Source of the DNA: Christensenellaceae bacterium
GTDB taxonomy: Bacteria; Bacillota; Clostridia; Christensenellales; Borkfalkiaceae
Length of the DNA stretch: 36,460 nucleotides
Direction of reading: 5' to 3'
Assembly: GCA_022768945.1 (NCBI GenBank)
Contig: JALEKY010000006.1
Location: 1 to 36,460, forward strand
The notes beneath the pieces were generated by a model. It saw only the letters and a list, made by a program, of their open reading frames with translations, searched no databases and was not told the DNA's origin. Of this stretch, positions 9,598-16,574 are shown one piece after another (positions within the stretch are counted from its first letter, which is position 1; each line of letters begins with the position of its first letter). Position numbers and translations under genes: made by a program.

Positions 9598-9639
9598 GGC
9601 AAGGCGGTAAACCCGCCTTGCCTTAAAAAGTATTAAGGC
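9598..9639 (+). promoter_or_regulatory. Two mutually exclusive hairpins between dnaK and dnaJ
   Basis: First hairpin: 10-bp perfect stem GGCAAGGCGG (9598-9607) with 9613-9622. Second: GCCTTAA (9620-9626) with TTAAGGC (9633-9639). They share 9620-9622, so both cannot form fully together. The second ends 6 bases before the AGAGG of dnaJ. There is no T tract, so attenuation by termination is unlikely; mRNA processing or modulation of dnaJ translation is an inference. Confidence 0.5.
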
Positions 9640-9655
9640 ATAATAAGAGGCTACA

Positions 9656-10789
9656 ATGGCAAATAAGAATTATTACGAAATACTCGGCGTTTCCAAAACA
9701 GCCACGCAGGACGAGATAAAATCCGCTTACAGAAAGCTTGTAAAACAGTATCACCCGGATTTGCACCCGAACGACGAAACCTGCGCGGCAAAGTTTAAGG
9801 AAATAAACGAGGCGAACGAAGTTCTTTCCGATCCGCAAAAACGGCAGCAGTACGATTATGAGCTTGAAAATCCGTATGCAAGCGCGGGCGGCTTCGGCGG
9901 AGCGAGCGGAGGAGATCCGTTCTCAGGCTTCGGAGATATATTCAGCAATATATTCAGCGGCTTCGGCGGGGGCGACGATAGAGCGAGCAGAAAGGGTAAG
10001 GATATAACTTACGAGATAAATCTGAGCTTTCTTGACGCTGCTCTCGGTTGCACGAAAGAATTTTCTTATAACAGAAAAGATAAATGCCCTGACTGTAACG
10101 GCACGGGCGCGAAAGGCGGTACCGCTTTCAAAACCTGTGAAAAGTGTAACGGTATCGGTACGGTTAAAGTTTCTTCCGGTTCGGGATTTTTCAGAACGAT
10201 TACGACGAGAGTCTGCGACGCTTGCGGCGGCGTAGGCAAGATTATTCTCGAAAAATGTCCTACGTGTAACGGTAAAGGCACGTGCAAAAAGAATCAGACC
10301 GTCAAGTTCGACATTCCCGCAGGCGCGGATAACGGAAGTTATATAAGGCGCAAAGGCTACGGCGAAACGCCGGACTACGGCGGTGAACCGGGCGATCTGA
10401 TCGTTATGTTTACCGTTAAAGAGCACAGAATCTTTAAGCGTAAGGATTTCGATTTATACGTTACCGTTCCTATCGACTTTAAAACGGCTTGCATGGGCGG
10501 AAAAGTTCTTATTCCGGCGCTCGATAAACCGTTCGAATACAACGTTCCCGACGGAATTCAGAGCGGTAAAGTAATCGTTATGAGAGGAAAAGGTATAAAG
10601 GGCAGAACCCGCACGGGCGATATGTACGTTACGTTCCAGGTAGAAACGCCCGCAAAACTTACTCTCGAACAAAAAACAGCGCTCGGAGTTTTGTGCGACG
10701 GATTCACTTCGCGCACAAATCCCGCTATGAATACGTTTAAAGAGAATATGGGTAAAGAGTACGGTGTCGATCCGTACATAAAATCCTGA
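9656..10789 (+). CDS. dnaJ: Chaperone DnaJ (type I Hsp40)
   Basis: 377 aa. J domain at 1-70 with HPD at 33-35, a Gly/Phe-rich linker at about 78-106, and four zinc-binding CxxCxGxG repeats with cysteine pairs at 144/147, 161/164, 187/190 and 201/204, then the C-terminal substrate-binding domains. It delivers substrates to DnaK and stimulates its ATPase. It is the last gene of the CIRCE operon, with AGAGG as ribosome-binding site and a strong terminator directly downstream. Confidence 0.97.
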   Translation: MANKNYYEILGVSKTATQDEIKSAYRKLVKQYHPDLHPNDETCAAKFKEINEANEVLSDPQKRQQYDYELENPYASAGGFGGASGGDPFSGFGDIFSNIFSGFGGGDDRASRKGKDITYEINLSFLDAALGCTKEFSYNRKDKCPDCNGTGAKGGTAFKTCEKCNGIGTVKVSSGSGFFRTITTRVCDACGGVGKIILEKCPTCNGKGTCKKNQTVKFDIPAGADNGSYIRRKGYGETPDYGGEPGDLIVMFTVKEHRIFKRKDFDLYVTVPIDFKTACMGGKVLIPALDKPFEYNVPDGIQSGKVIVMRGKGIKGRTRTGDMYVTFQVETPAKLTLEQKTALGVLCDGFTSRTNPAMNTFKENMGKEYGVDPYIKS

Positions 10790-10816
10790 CCGAAAGGAAA
10801 AATAAAACAAAAAAGC

Positions 10817-10853
10817 AAGACCTCGCGAGAGATAATCCCGCGAGGTCTTTTTG
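10817..10853 (+). terminator. Terminator of hrcA-dnaJ operon, possibly bidirectional
   Basis: An 11-bp perfect stem (10817-10827 with 10839-10849) followed by TTTTT. The upstream side is A-rich, so it could also end transcription of the minus-strand HMA gene. Confidence 0.9.
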
Positions 10854-10897
10854 AGTTGAATTAAGTGATGTTTGCCGAAAAACGATAACCGAAACTT

Positions 10898-11158
10898 TTA
10901 CTTTTTAAAGAGTTTTGCAAAAAATCCTTGTTTTTCGTAAGGTTTTTCCGTAACGCTTTCTACTTTGTATCCGCATTCTTTAATAACGTTGGAGACGGCA
11001 TTTACGTCGAAATCGTCTTCCGCAACGATAACCGTTGTCCCCGAAACGTGAGAAGAGGTTACTTTCTTTACTTTGCCGGATTTTCTCACAACGTCGTTAA
11101 CGTGGCTTTCGCACATTCCGCATCTCATTCCGTCAACTTTTAAAGTGAATTGTTTCAT
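10898..11158 (-). CDS. Small HMA-domain metal-binding protein (CopZ-like)
   Basis: 86 aa from the ATG at 11158, preceded by AAAGGAAA; the frame is open further upstream into ung, but family sequence starts at MKQFTLKVDGMRCGMCE. The metal site is C13 and C16 in GMRCGMCESHV, the HMA signature of copper chaperones and P-type ATPase N-termini. The last ~15 residues (YEKQGFFAKLFKK) are a basic, aromatic tail beyond the domain. Copper binding is the usual function; no ATPase or repressor gene is beside it, so the metal and partner are not known. It follows ung by 29 bp and may be co-transcribed with it. Confidence 0.82.
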   Translation of the reverse strand: MKQFTLKVDGMRCGMCESHVNDVVRKSGKVKKVTSSHVSGTTVIVAEDDFDVNAVSNVIKECGYKVESVTEKPYEKQGFFAKLFKK

Positions 11159-11187
11159 ATATATATATATTTCCTTTAATTTATTAC

Positions 11188-11856
11188 TTATAACTGCCAA
11201 TTTATCGGCGCCTGACCGTGTTTTACAAGAAAATCGTTGCACTTGGAAAAATGCCTGCAGCCGAAAAAACCGTTGTACGCCGAAAGAGGCGAGGGGTGAG
11301 CGCATTCCAGAACAAGATGTTTTTTCGTATCGATGAGATTTTTCTTGCTTCTCGCGTTCGCGCCCCAAAGCATAAAAACCATAGGCTCTTCGCGATCGGA
11401 AACGATTTTTATAACTTCGTCCGTAAACTGTTGCCAGCCGCAGTCTTTATGAGAATTCGCAGCTCCCGCTCTTACCGTCAGTACCGTGTTCAAAAGAAGA
11501 ACTCCTTCCTTTGCCCACGCCGTAAGGTCTCCGAAGCCGGCGGGCTCGTCGATACCGAGGTCGTCGTGTATTTCTTTGTAAATATTTTTAAGCGACGGAG
11601 GAAGCTCTACTCCGTTTTTAACCGAAAAACAAAGCCCGTGAGCCTGCCCTTCGTTATGATACGGATCCTGCCCCAAAATCACGCATTTGATTTTATCGTA
11701 AGGCGTTAAGCGAAAACAGTTGTATAAATCGTTCATCGGCGGGTATATGGTTTTCGTGAAATATTCGGTTTTCAAAAATTCGCGTATTTTCTTATAGTTT
11801 TCGCTTTCGAAAACGCTTTTAAGTTTTTCGTCCCAACCGCCACCGAGAGAAATCAT
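11188..11856 (-). CDS. ung: Uracil-DNA glycosylase, family 1
   Basis: 222 aa from the ATG at 11856, which has GGAGG 8 bases upstream; the frame is open 36 bases further but without a better site. The water-activating loop GQDPYH has Asp64, followed by GLCFSV; the uracil-recognition LLLNTVLTV and the leucine loop HPSPLSA with His187 are present. It removes uracil from DNA, starting base-excision repair. Total length and motif order match the Ung family exactly. Confidence 0.96.
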   Translation of the reverse strand: MISLGGGWDEKLKSVFESENYKKIREFLKTEYFTKTIYPPMNDLYNCFRLTPYDKIKCVILGQDPYHNEGQAHGLCFSVKNGVELPPSLKNIYKEIHDDLGIDEPAGFGDLTAWAKEGVLLLNTVLTVRAGAANSHKDCGWQQFTDEVIKIVSDREEPMVFMLWGANARSKKNLIDTKKHLVLECAHPSPLSAYNGFFGCRHFSKCNDFLVKHGQAPINWQL

Positions 11857-11961
11857 AATACTTGCCTCCGTTTTTTGATTAGATTTTAGCACTTTGAAAA
11901 ATATTTGTCAATTTGAATAAACGCAAAAAAATCGGTCAATAACAAAATCGGAGGACAAAAA

Positions 11962-13206
11962 ATGAACCCTTTCGAACAATTTAAAAAGAACTCTAAAACA
12001 AAATACTATTCCTTAAAAAATCTTGCGCTGAAAAGCTATGACAAATACGAACTCAACCCGTATTCGAAAACTCGCATAATTCTCATGAACGGAACCGAAT
12101 TCGAGTCGAACTGGTTTTATCATCAGTTCGCACGCCATTGCCACAACGACGATGTCCGTCGCGAAATCGCGAGAATAAGAAGAGTTGAACAGCAACAGCA
12201 AAAGAGAATTTCGTCGCTTAAACCGATAAACGAAAGCATACTCGAAACCACCCTTTCGTACGAACAACTCGCAGTGGATTTAACCGCGATACTTGCAAAA
12301 GGCGAGACTAACCCGGCAGTAAGAGATCAGCTTAATTTTGCTCTTCTCGAAGATTTCGACCATTTATATCGTTTTACCGATATGCTCGAAATGGAAGAGG
12401 GCGGAAACTATAAAAAACTGATAGGTAATTATACTGAAATTATGCCCGGACGTCCAACTATTGCCGAGCACAGAAATCCGCCGGACGACATAAGAAAATC
12501 TCAGAATTCGTTCTTCCAGAGTCTTCAGACAAAGTTGAACGTCAATATCATTACGGCTGCCGAGCAGCAAACGATGAATTACTATATGAACGTCGGCGCG
12601 TTTTATCACAGCGAAACGGGAAGAAAACTTTATTCGGAAATCGCGATGATAGAAGAACAGCACGTCTCGGGGTATGAAAGCCTGCTCGATACGGAATGCA
12701 CCTGGCTTGAAAATATGGTAATGCACGAATATACGGAATGTTATTTGTATTATTCCTGCTATGAGGACGAAACGGACGAGTATCTGAAATCCGTATGGGA
12801 AAAGCATTACGAAGACGAATTGCATCATCTTTATATGGCGGTGTCGCTTCTTGAAAAATACGAGGGGAAAACCGCTTCGTACCTTTTCCCGGAACAGAAT
12901 TTCCCGAAACTTCTGAAATTTTCCGAAAATAAAAAATATATCAGAGAGGTTTTGAAAAACGTCAGACTTACCTCTCAACTCGATATGTATAAAGAAATAG
13001 ATAAACTTTTGCCGAACAACACGTTTTCGGTTTACCAAAAGGCGGTTGTCGGAGACGTGAATGCTATCCCGAGCCACAAAATAATCGACGAGTATATAAA
13101 GAAAAACTCTACCGATTTGAGATATGAAATCGCGCCGCACCCCGAAAAAGCTCTTCAGGACAGAAAAACGGACAACACCTCCGTAGGAAGACTGAAAAAC
13201 GCGTAA
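11962..13206 (+). CDS. Uncharacterised ferritin-like di-iron protein
   Basis: 414 aa, ribosome-binding site GGAGG. I do not recognise a named family. The second half shows the ferritin-like di-iron constellation on four predicted helices: E201, E231xxH234, E256 (or E259) and E286xxH289, with spacings of 30, 25 and 30 residues. The first half may be a diverged copy, with E101 and E130xxxH134 on similar helices. No signal peptide or membrane segment is seen, so it is probably cytoplasmic. Ferritin-like proteins act in peroxide or oxygen detoxification, iron handling or radical chemistry; which applies is unknown. It stands alone and shares a terminator with spoVG on the other strand. Confidence 0.7.
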   Translation: MNPFEQFKKNSKTKYYSLKNLALKSYDKYELNPYSKTRIILMNGTEFESNWFYHQFARHCHNDDVRREIARIRRVEQQQQKRISSLKPINESILETTLSYEQLAVDLTAILAKGETNPAVRDQLNFALLEDFDHLYRFTDMLEMEEGGNYKKLIGNYTEIMPGRPTIAEHRNPPDDIRKSQNSFFQSLQTKLNVNIITAAEQQTMNYYMNVGAFYHSETGRKLYSEIAMIEEQHVSGYESLLDTECTWLENMVMHEYTECYLYYSCYEDETDEYLKSVWEKHYEDELHHLYMAVSLLEKYEGKTASYLFPEQNFPKLLKFSENKKYIREVLKNVRLTSQLDMYKEIDKLLPNNTFSVYQKAVVGDVNAIPSHKIIDEYIKKNSTDLRYEIAPHPEKALQDRKTDNTSVGRLKNA

Positions 13207-13220
13207 AAAAGCATATAAAA

Positions 13221-13262
13221 ACGGCATATACAAATAAAAGTATATGCCGTGTTTGTTTTTTA
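13221..13262 (+). terminator. Bidirectional terminator (ferritin-like gene and spoVG)
   Basis: An 11-bp perfect stem (13221-13231 with 13240-13250), followed by a T-rich run on the plus strand and by TTTTT on the minus strand. It lies between two convergent genes, touching the stop codon of spoVG. Confidence 0.88.
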
Positions 13263-13526
13263 TAGAGCTTTTGCAAGTTCTTCGTTATAAGCGTTTAATA
13301 CCAAAGAACTGATTTCGTTCCTTACCTCGGGGCGAATGGGGTGCGCGATGTCTTTAAACTCGCCGTCTTTCGTTCTCCTCGAAGGCATAGCCACGAAAAG
13401 TTGTTCGTTACCCTGTATTATTCTCAAATCGTGTACTACAAAGCAATCGTCGATGGTAATTGAAGCAACGCCTTTCAGCTTTTCGTCGCCTTGAACGGTG
13501 CGGACTCTGATGTCAGTGATTTTCAT
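13260..13526 (-). CDS. spoVG: SpoVG family RNA/DNA-binding regulator
   Basis: 88 aa from MKITDIRVRTV, with AGGTAGGGA upstream; a longer open frame starts at 13565 but the promoter overlaps it. Family signatures: ASITIDDCFVVHDLRII, LFVAMPSRRTKDGEFKDIAHPI. SpoVG is a small conserved regulator that binds nucleic acid and influences septation, sporulation and virulence traits in Bacillota. It has its own promoter and shares a terminator with the convergent neighbour. Confidence 0.95.
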   Translation of the reverse strand: MKITDIRVRTVQGDEKLKGVASITIDDCFVVHDLRIIQGNEQLFVAMPSRRTKDGEFKDIAHPIRPEVRNEISSLVLNAYNEELAKAL

Positions 13527-13563
13527 AATTTCCCTACCTTTCACAAATTTTGTTTGCTTTAAC

Positions 13564-13592
13564 ATTGTAACACATGTTTTTTAAATATTCAA
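13564..13592 (-). promoter_or_regulatory. Promoter of spoVG
   Basis: On the minus strand TTGAAT, 17-bp spacer, TACAAT. A plausible sigma-A promoter; a sigma-H site as in Bacillus is not evident. Confidence 0.6.
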
Positions 13593-13717
13593 TATTTTCA
13601 TTCGATTTTTTACAATACTTTCACACAACTTACACATAAGCGATATGTTTTCTTTGCCCGAAAGCAAAAACAAATGAATGAAAGAACGAATCGCGCTGTA
13701 AAATCATACAATGTTGC

Positions 13718-15049
13718 GTGGAAAAGACTTTCAGTTATAAAAAAATACATCTTACGGGCGTAGGCGGCGTAAGTATGTCGTCTATAGCGAAATATTTGCT
13801 CGAGTGCGGATGCGAAGTATCGGGAAGCGATATAAACGAAAACGATTTTACCCGCGAGCTTATTTCGAAGGGGCTTGCTTTTTATAAAGGGCACGGCGAA
13901 TACAACGTCGGAAACGCGGAAGTTCTCGTGTATAACAGCGCGATAAAACCGGATAACGAGGAAATAGTCTTTGCCGAAAGTAAAGGTATTCCCGTTTTAG
14001 GAAGAATGGAATTTCTATCTCTTCTATCGGACGAATTCCGCGTCAAGGCGGGAATAGCCGGCTGCCACGGTAAAACAACATGCACGGGAATGGTTGCAAA
14101 CGTTTTAAAAAATGCAGGTAAAAAAATTTTTGCTCACATCGGGGGGAACGTCATTCCGTTCGGTAATTGTTTGTATACGGGAAAGGATATATTCGTTTCA
14201 GAGATATGCGAATATAAAAAGAACGTCGATCATTTCACTGCGGATATTGCTGCCGTTACAAACGTCGGTTTCGATCACCCCGATTGCTACCGAAACGAAA
14301 ACGATATCGCAAAAACGTACCATTCATTTCTAAAGCGCGCAAAAATTTCGATTATAAACGCCGACGACGAAATACTTTGTAAGTTTAAGGAAAGAACTCT
14401 GTCTTTCGGTGTAAAAAACGGCGACGTCAGAGCAGAGAATATAAAAGAAGTGAAAAACGGGGTTTCGTTTCAACTGATTTTCAACGGCTTACGGCACGAA
14501 GTAAAATTAAACGTTCACGGAAAGTATAACGTATATAACGCTCTGTGCGCTTTTTGCGTGTGTTATGCTCTTGAAATCGACGAAGAACAGATTGTAAAAG
14601 GTCTGAACGATTTTTCAGGCGTAAAGAGGCGTTTTGAGAAGATAGGTGCGTTTAGCGGCGTCCCGGTAATCTGCGACTACGCTCACCACCCGAAGGAAAT
14701 AGAAAATTCGCTTAAAACGGCAAAAGAGATTTTCGGTGAAAATATAGCGGTGATTTTTCAATCGCATACTTATTCGAGAACGAAAGCGCTTTTAACAGAC
14801 TTCGTTTCTGTTTTAAATGAATGTAAAAGTCTTTGTATTTATAAAACGTTTCCCGCGCGCGAAAAATTCGATAAAGAGGGGGACGGTAAAAGAATTTTTG
14901 AAAAAATCGACGGCTCGGTATACGCCGACACGCCGGAAATATTAAAAAAATACCTGCGCGAAACTACGGAAAAAGGAGTAAACCTTATTCTCGCGCTCGG
15001 CGCAGGCGATATATACGATATAATGGTAAAAACGACGGATAATAATTAG
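13718..15049 (+). CDS. murC: UDP-N-acetylmuramate--L-alanine ligase
   Basis: 443 aa with GTG start. It adds the first L-Ala to UDP-MurNAc in peptidoglycan synthesis. The N-terminal Rossmann motif is GVGGVSM (14-20), the ATP loop GCHGKTT (115-121, with Cys in place of the usual Thr), then EICEYK and VTNVGFDHPD in the central domain, and the C-terminal CDYAHHPKEI and FQSHTYSRT. There is no Shine-Dalgarno sequence; a TACAAT box ends 5 bases before the GTG, so the message may be leaderless. It overlaps the convergent dehydrogenase gene by 4 bp at the stop codons. Lone murC away from the dcw cluster is common in Bacillota. Confidence 0.93.
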   Translation: MEKTFSYKKIHLTGVGGVSMSSIAKYLLECGCEVSGSDINENDFTRELISKGLAFYKGHGEYNVGNAEVLVYNSAIKPDNEEIVFAESKGIPVLGRMEFLSLLSDEFRVKAGIAGCHGKTTCTGMVANVLKNAGKKIFAHIGGNVIPFGNCLYTGKDIFVSEICEYKKNVDHFTADIAAVTNVGFDHPDCYRNENDIAKTYHSFLKRAKISIINADDEILCKFKERTLSFGVKNGDVRAENIKEVKNGVSFQLIFNGLRHEVKLNVHGKYNVYNALCAFCVCYALEIDEEQIVKGLNDFSGVKRRFEKIGAFSGVPVICDYAHHPKEIENSLKTAKEIFGENIAVIFQSHTYSRTKALLTDFVSVLNECKSLCIYKTFPAREKFDKEGDGKRIFEKIDGSVYADTPEILKKYLRETTEKGVNLILALGAGDIYDIMVKTTDNN

Positions 15050-16068
15050 TTAAACATATCTATTATCACGTTCGGAACGTCTTGTTCGGCTTTCAATATT
15101 TCGTCGCTTTTTTTGAAAACGTTGCCGAGTTCGCGAAGAGGGGCGTTCTGAATATTGAAGTTGTGCATGTTTATTGCATGGTTTGCGATAAGGTTTATAC
15201 TTGTTTCGGTATTGCCGTACCCGTTCGCTATGCAATAGAAGTGGAGCTGTTTCTGCATTGCCTGAACGAAATTCACTCTCAAATTCGAGTAGTTGAAACC
15301 CGCAAACGCAACGATTGCGTTCGCTCTCGAAATTCTTAAGGCAGCTTCGGTATTTATTCCGCAGTTCGCAACGTAAACGACCTTGGGAGTCATTCTGCCG
15401 CCGGTAAGTTCCGAAACTTCCTTTTCGAGTTTCGCGTCTGCTTTAAGCGTGTAGTAAATACCCGAGCGTTTTGCCGTTTCGAGCGCGTTTTCGTTGTCGT
15501 CGATTATAATCGGAACGGCTTGATAATAAATTATCAGCTGAGCTATAATGTTTCCGAGAACGTTTCCGCCGATTATCGCGACGTGCTCGCCTTTTTGTAT
15601 CTGCAGCTTATCGAGAACGGAAGCTGCAAGGGAGATATATTCGATAAACAATGCCTCGTTATCAGAAACGCTCTTCGGCAGCTGGTAGACGTTTTCAAAC
15701 GGAACTATTGCGAAGTCCTTTAAAAATCCTTCTTCGTTTTTGCCAGCGATGCGGAAGTCCGAACAATCCTTTGGTTGCCCGATTGTGCACGAATAACAAC
15801 GCTTACAGTTCGTGATAGGCTCCAAGTAGACGCGCATGTTTTTATCGTAGCCGTAAGGGTTTTCGCCTACTTCGACGATAAGACCTATCGCGTTTCTGCC
15901 CGGAATAAGCGGGTAATTGCACTTATCGTCGCCGTTATACAGCGTTATATCGTCCTTTGTTATCATAACTTTCGTGACTTTTACTTTGACGGCTTTGGAA
16001 AAATCCACTTCTTCCGTTCTTTTTACGGGTGAAAGCTCGTATGCTCCGTTTAATTGCCAACCTTTCAT
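15046..16068 (-). CDS. Medium-chain dehydrogenase/reductase lacking catalytic zinc ligands
   Basis: 340 aa, MDR (zinc alcohol dehydrogenase) superfamily, start supported by AAGGAAG. The GroES-like domain keeps the structural-zinc cysteines C88, C91, C94 and C102 (CKRCYSCTIGQPKDC). The catalytic zinc site is gone: the Cys position reads MITKDD (Thr37) and the GHE motif reads GRN (Arg58, Asn59). The Rossmann loop is GGNVLG (167-172), close to the usual GxGxxG. It may therefore be a non-zinc reductase or a protein with another role; the substrate is unknown. It has its own promoter and ends tail-to-tail with murC without a terminator between. Confidence 0.82.
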   Translation of the reverse strand: MKGWQLNGAYELSPVKRTEEVDFSKAVKVKVTKVMITKDDITLYNGDDKCNYPLIPGRNAIGLIVEVGENPYGYDKNMRVYLEPITNCKRCYSCTIGQPKDCSDFRIAGKNEEGFLKDFAIVPFENVYQLPKSVSDNEALFIEYISLAASVLDKLQIQKGEHVAIIGGNVLGNIIAQLIIYYQAVPIIIDDNENALETAKRSGIYYTLKADAKLEKEVSELTGGRMTPKVVYVANCGINTEAALRISRANAIVAFAGFNYSNLRVNFVQAMQKQLHFYCIANGYGNTETSINLIANHAINMHNFNIQNAPLRELGNVFKKSDEILKAEQDVPNVIIDMFN

Positions 16069-16097
16069 AAATCAGCTTCCTTGTTTCTTTTTGTACC

Positions 16098-16126
16098 ATT
16101 ATATAACTTTCCCGAAAAATTTGCAA
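16098..16126 (-). promoter_or_regulatory. Promoter of the MDR gene
   Basis: On the minus strand TTGCAA, 17-bp spacer, TATAAT. Confidence 0.72.
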
Positions 16127-16218
16127 GCTAAAATCCCGAAAGTTCGCAGAGTAAAAGACCGAAATAGCGATTATTTGAAAAATTTTTCTTATTAGCGAGA
16201 ATATTTCGGTGAAATCAG

Positions 16219-16247
16219 TTGACTTCGAAAAAGAAATAGAATATAAT
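16219..16247 (+). promoter_or_regulatory. Promoter of rpmE
   Basis: TTGACT, 17-bp spacer, TATAAT; start expected near 16254, 27 bases before the rpmE ATG. Confidence 0.85.
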
Positions 16248-16280
16248 AAACAAGTATTAACGAGAGAGAGGTGATTTCTT

Positions 16281-16484
16281 ATGAAACCTGAAATTCATCC
16301 GAATTATAAGGTAGTGACGGTTCAGTGCGCTTGCGGTGAAACTTTCCAGACCGGAACCACTAAAAACGTCGACGTCATCAAAGTTGATATCTGCAACAAA
16401 TGCCACCCTTATTTCACGGGCAAGCAGAAACTTGTAGATACAGGCGGACGCGTTGACAAATTTAAGAAGAGATACGGAATTTAA
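16281..16484 (+). CDS. rpmE: Ribosomal protein bL31 (zinc-binding form)
   Basis: 67 aa with GAGGTGAT upstream. [12 protein letters not shown] and [22 protein letters not shown] are family signatures. Cysteines 16, 18, 38 and 41 (CAC...CNKC) make it the zinc-containing C+ paralogue rather than the zinc-free one induced in zinc limitation. Part of the large ribosomal subunit. Its neighbours are the prmC fusion and prfA, the usual rpmE-prmC-prfA translation cluster of Bacillota. Confidence 0.97.
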   Translation: MKPEIHPNYKVVTVQCACGETFQTGTTKNVDVIKVDICNKCHPYFTGKQKLVDTGGRVDKFKKRYGI

Positions 16485-16525
16485 TGCGCTTAAATGCGTT
16501 TTAATTGTTTGTTAGCTCAAAACAC

Positions 16526-16560
16526 GGCTCTAAGTGAGAATATTGCTTAGAGCCATTTTA
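16526..16560 (+). terminator. Weak terminator after rpmE
   Basis: A 9-bp stem (16526-16534 with 16546-16554) followed by ATTTTA, a poor T tract; partial read-through into the next gene is likely. Confidence 0.55.
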
Positions 16561-16574
16561 ATATATATATTGAT

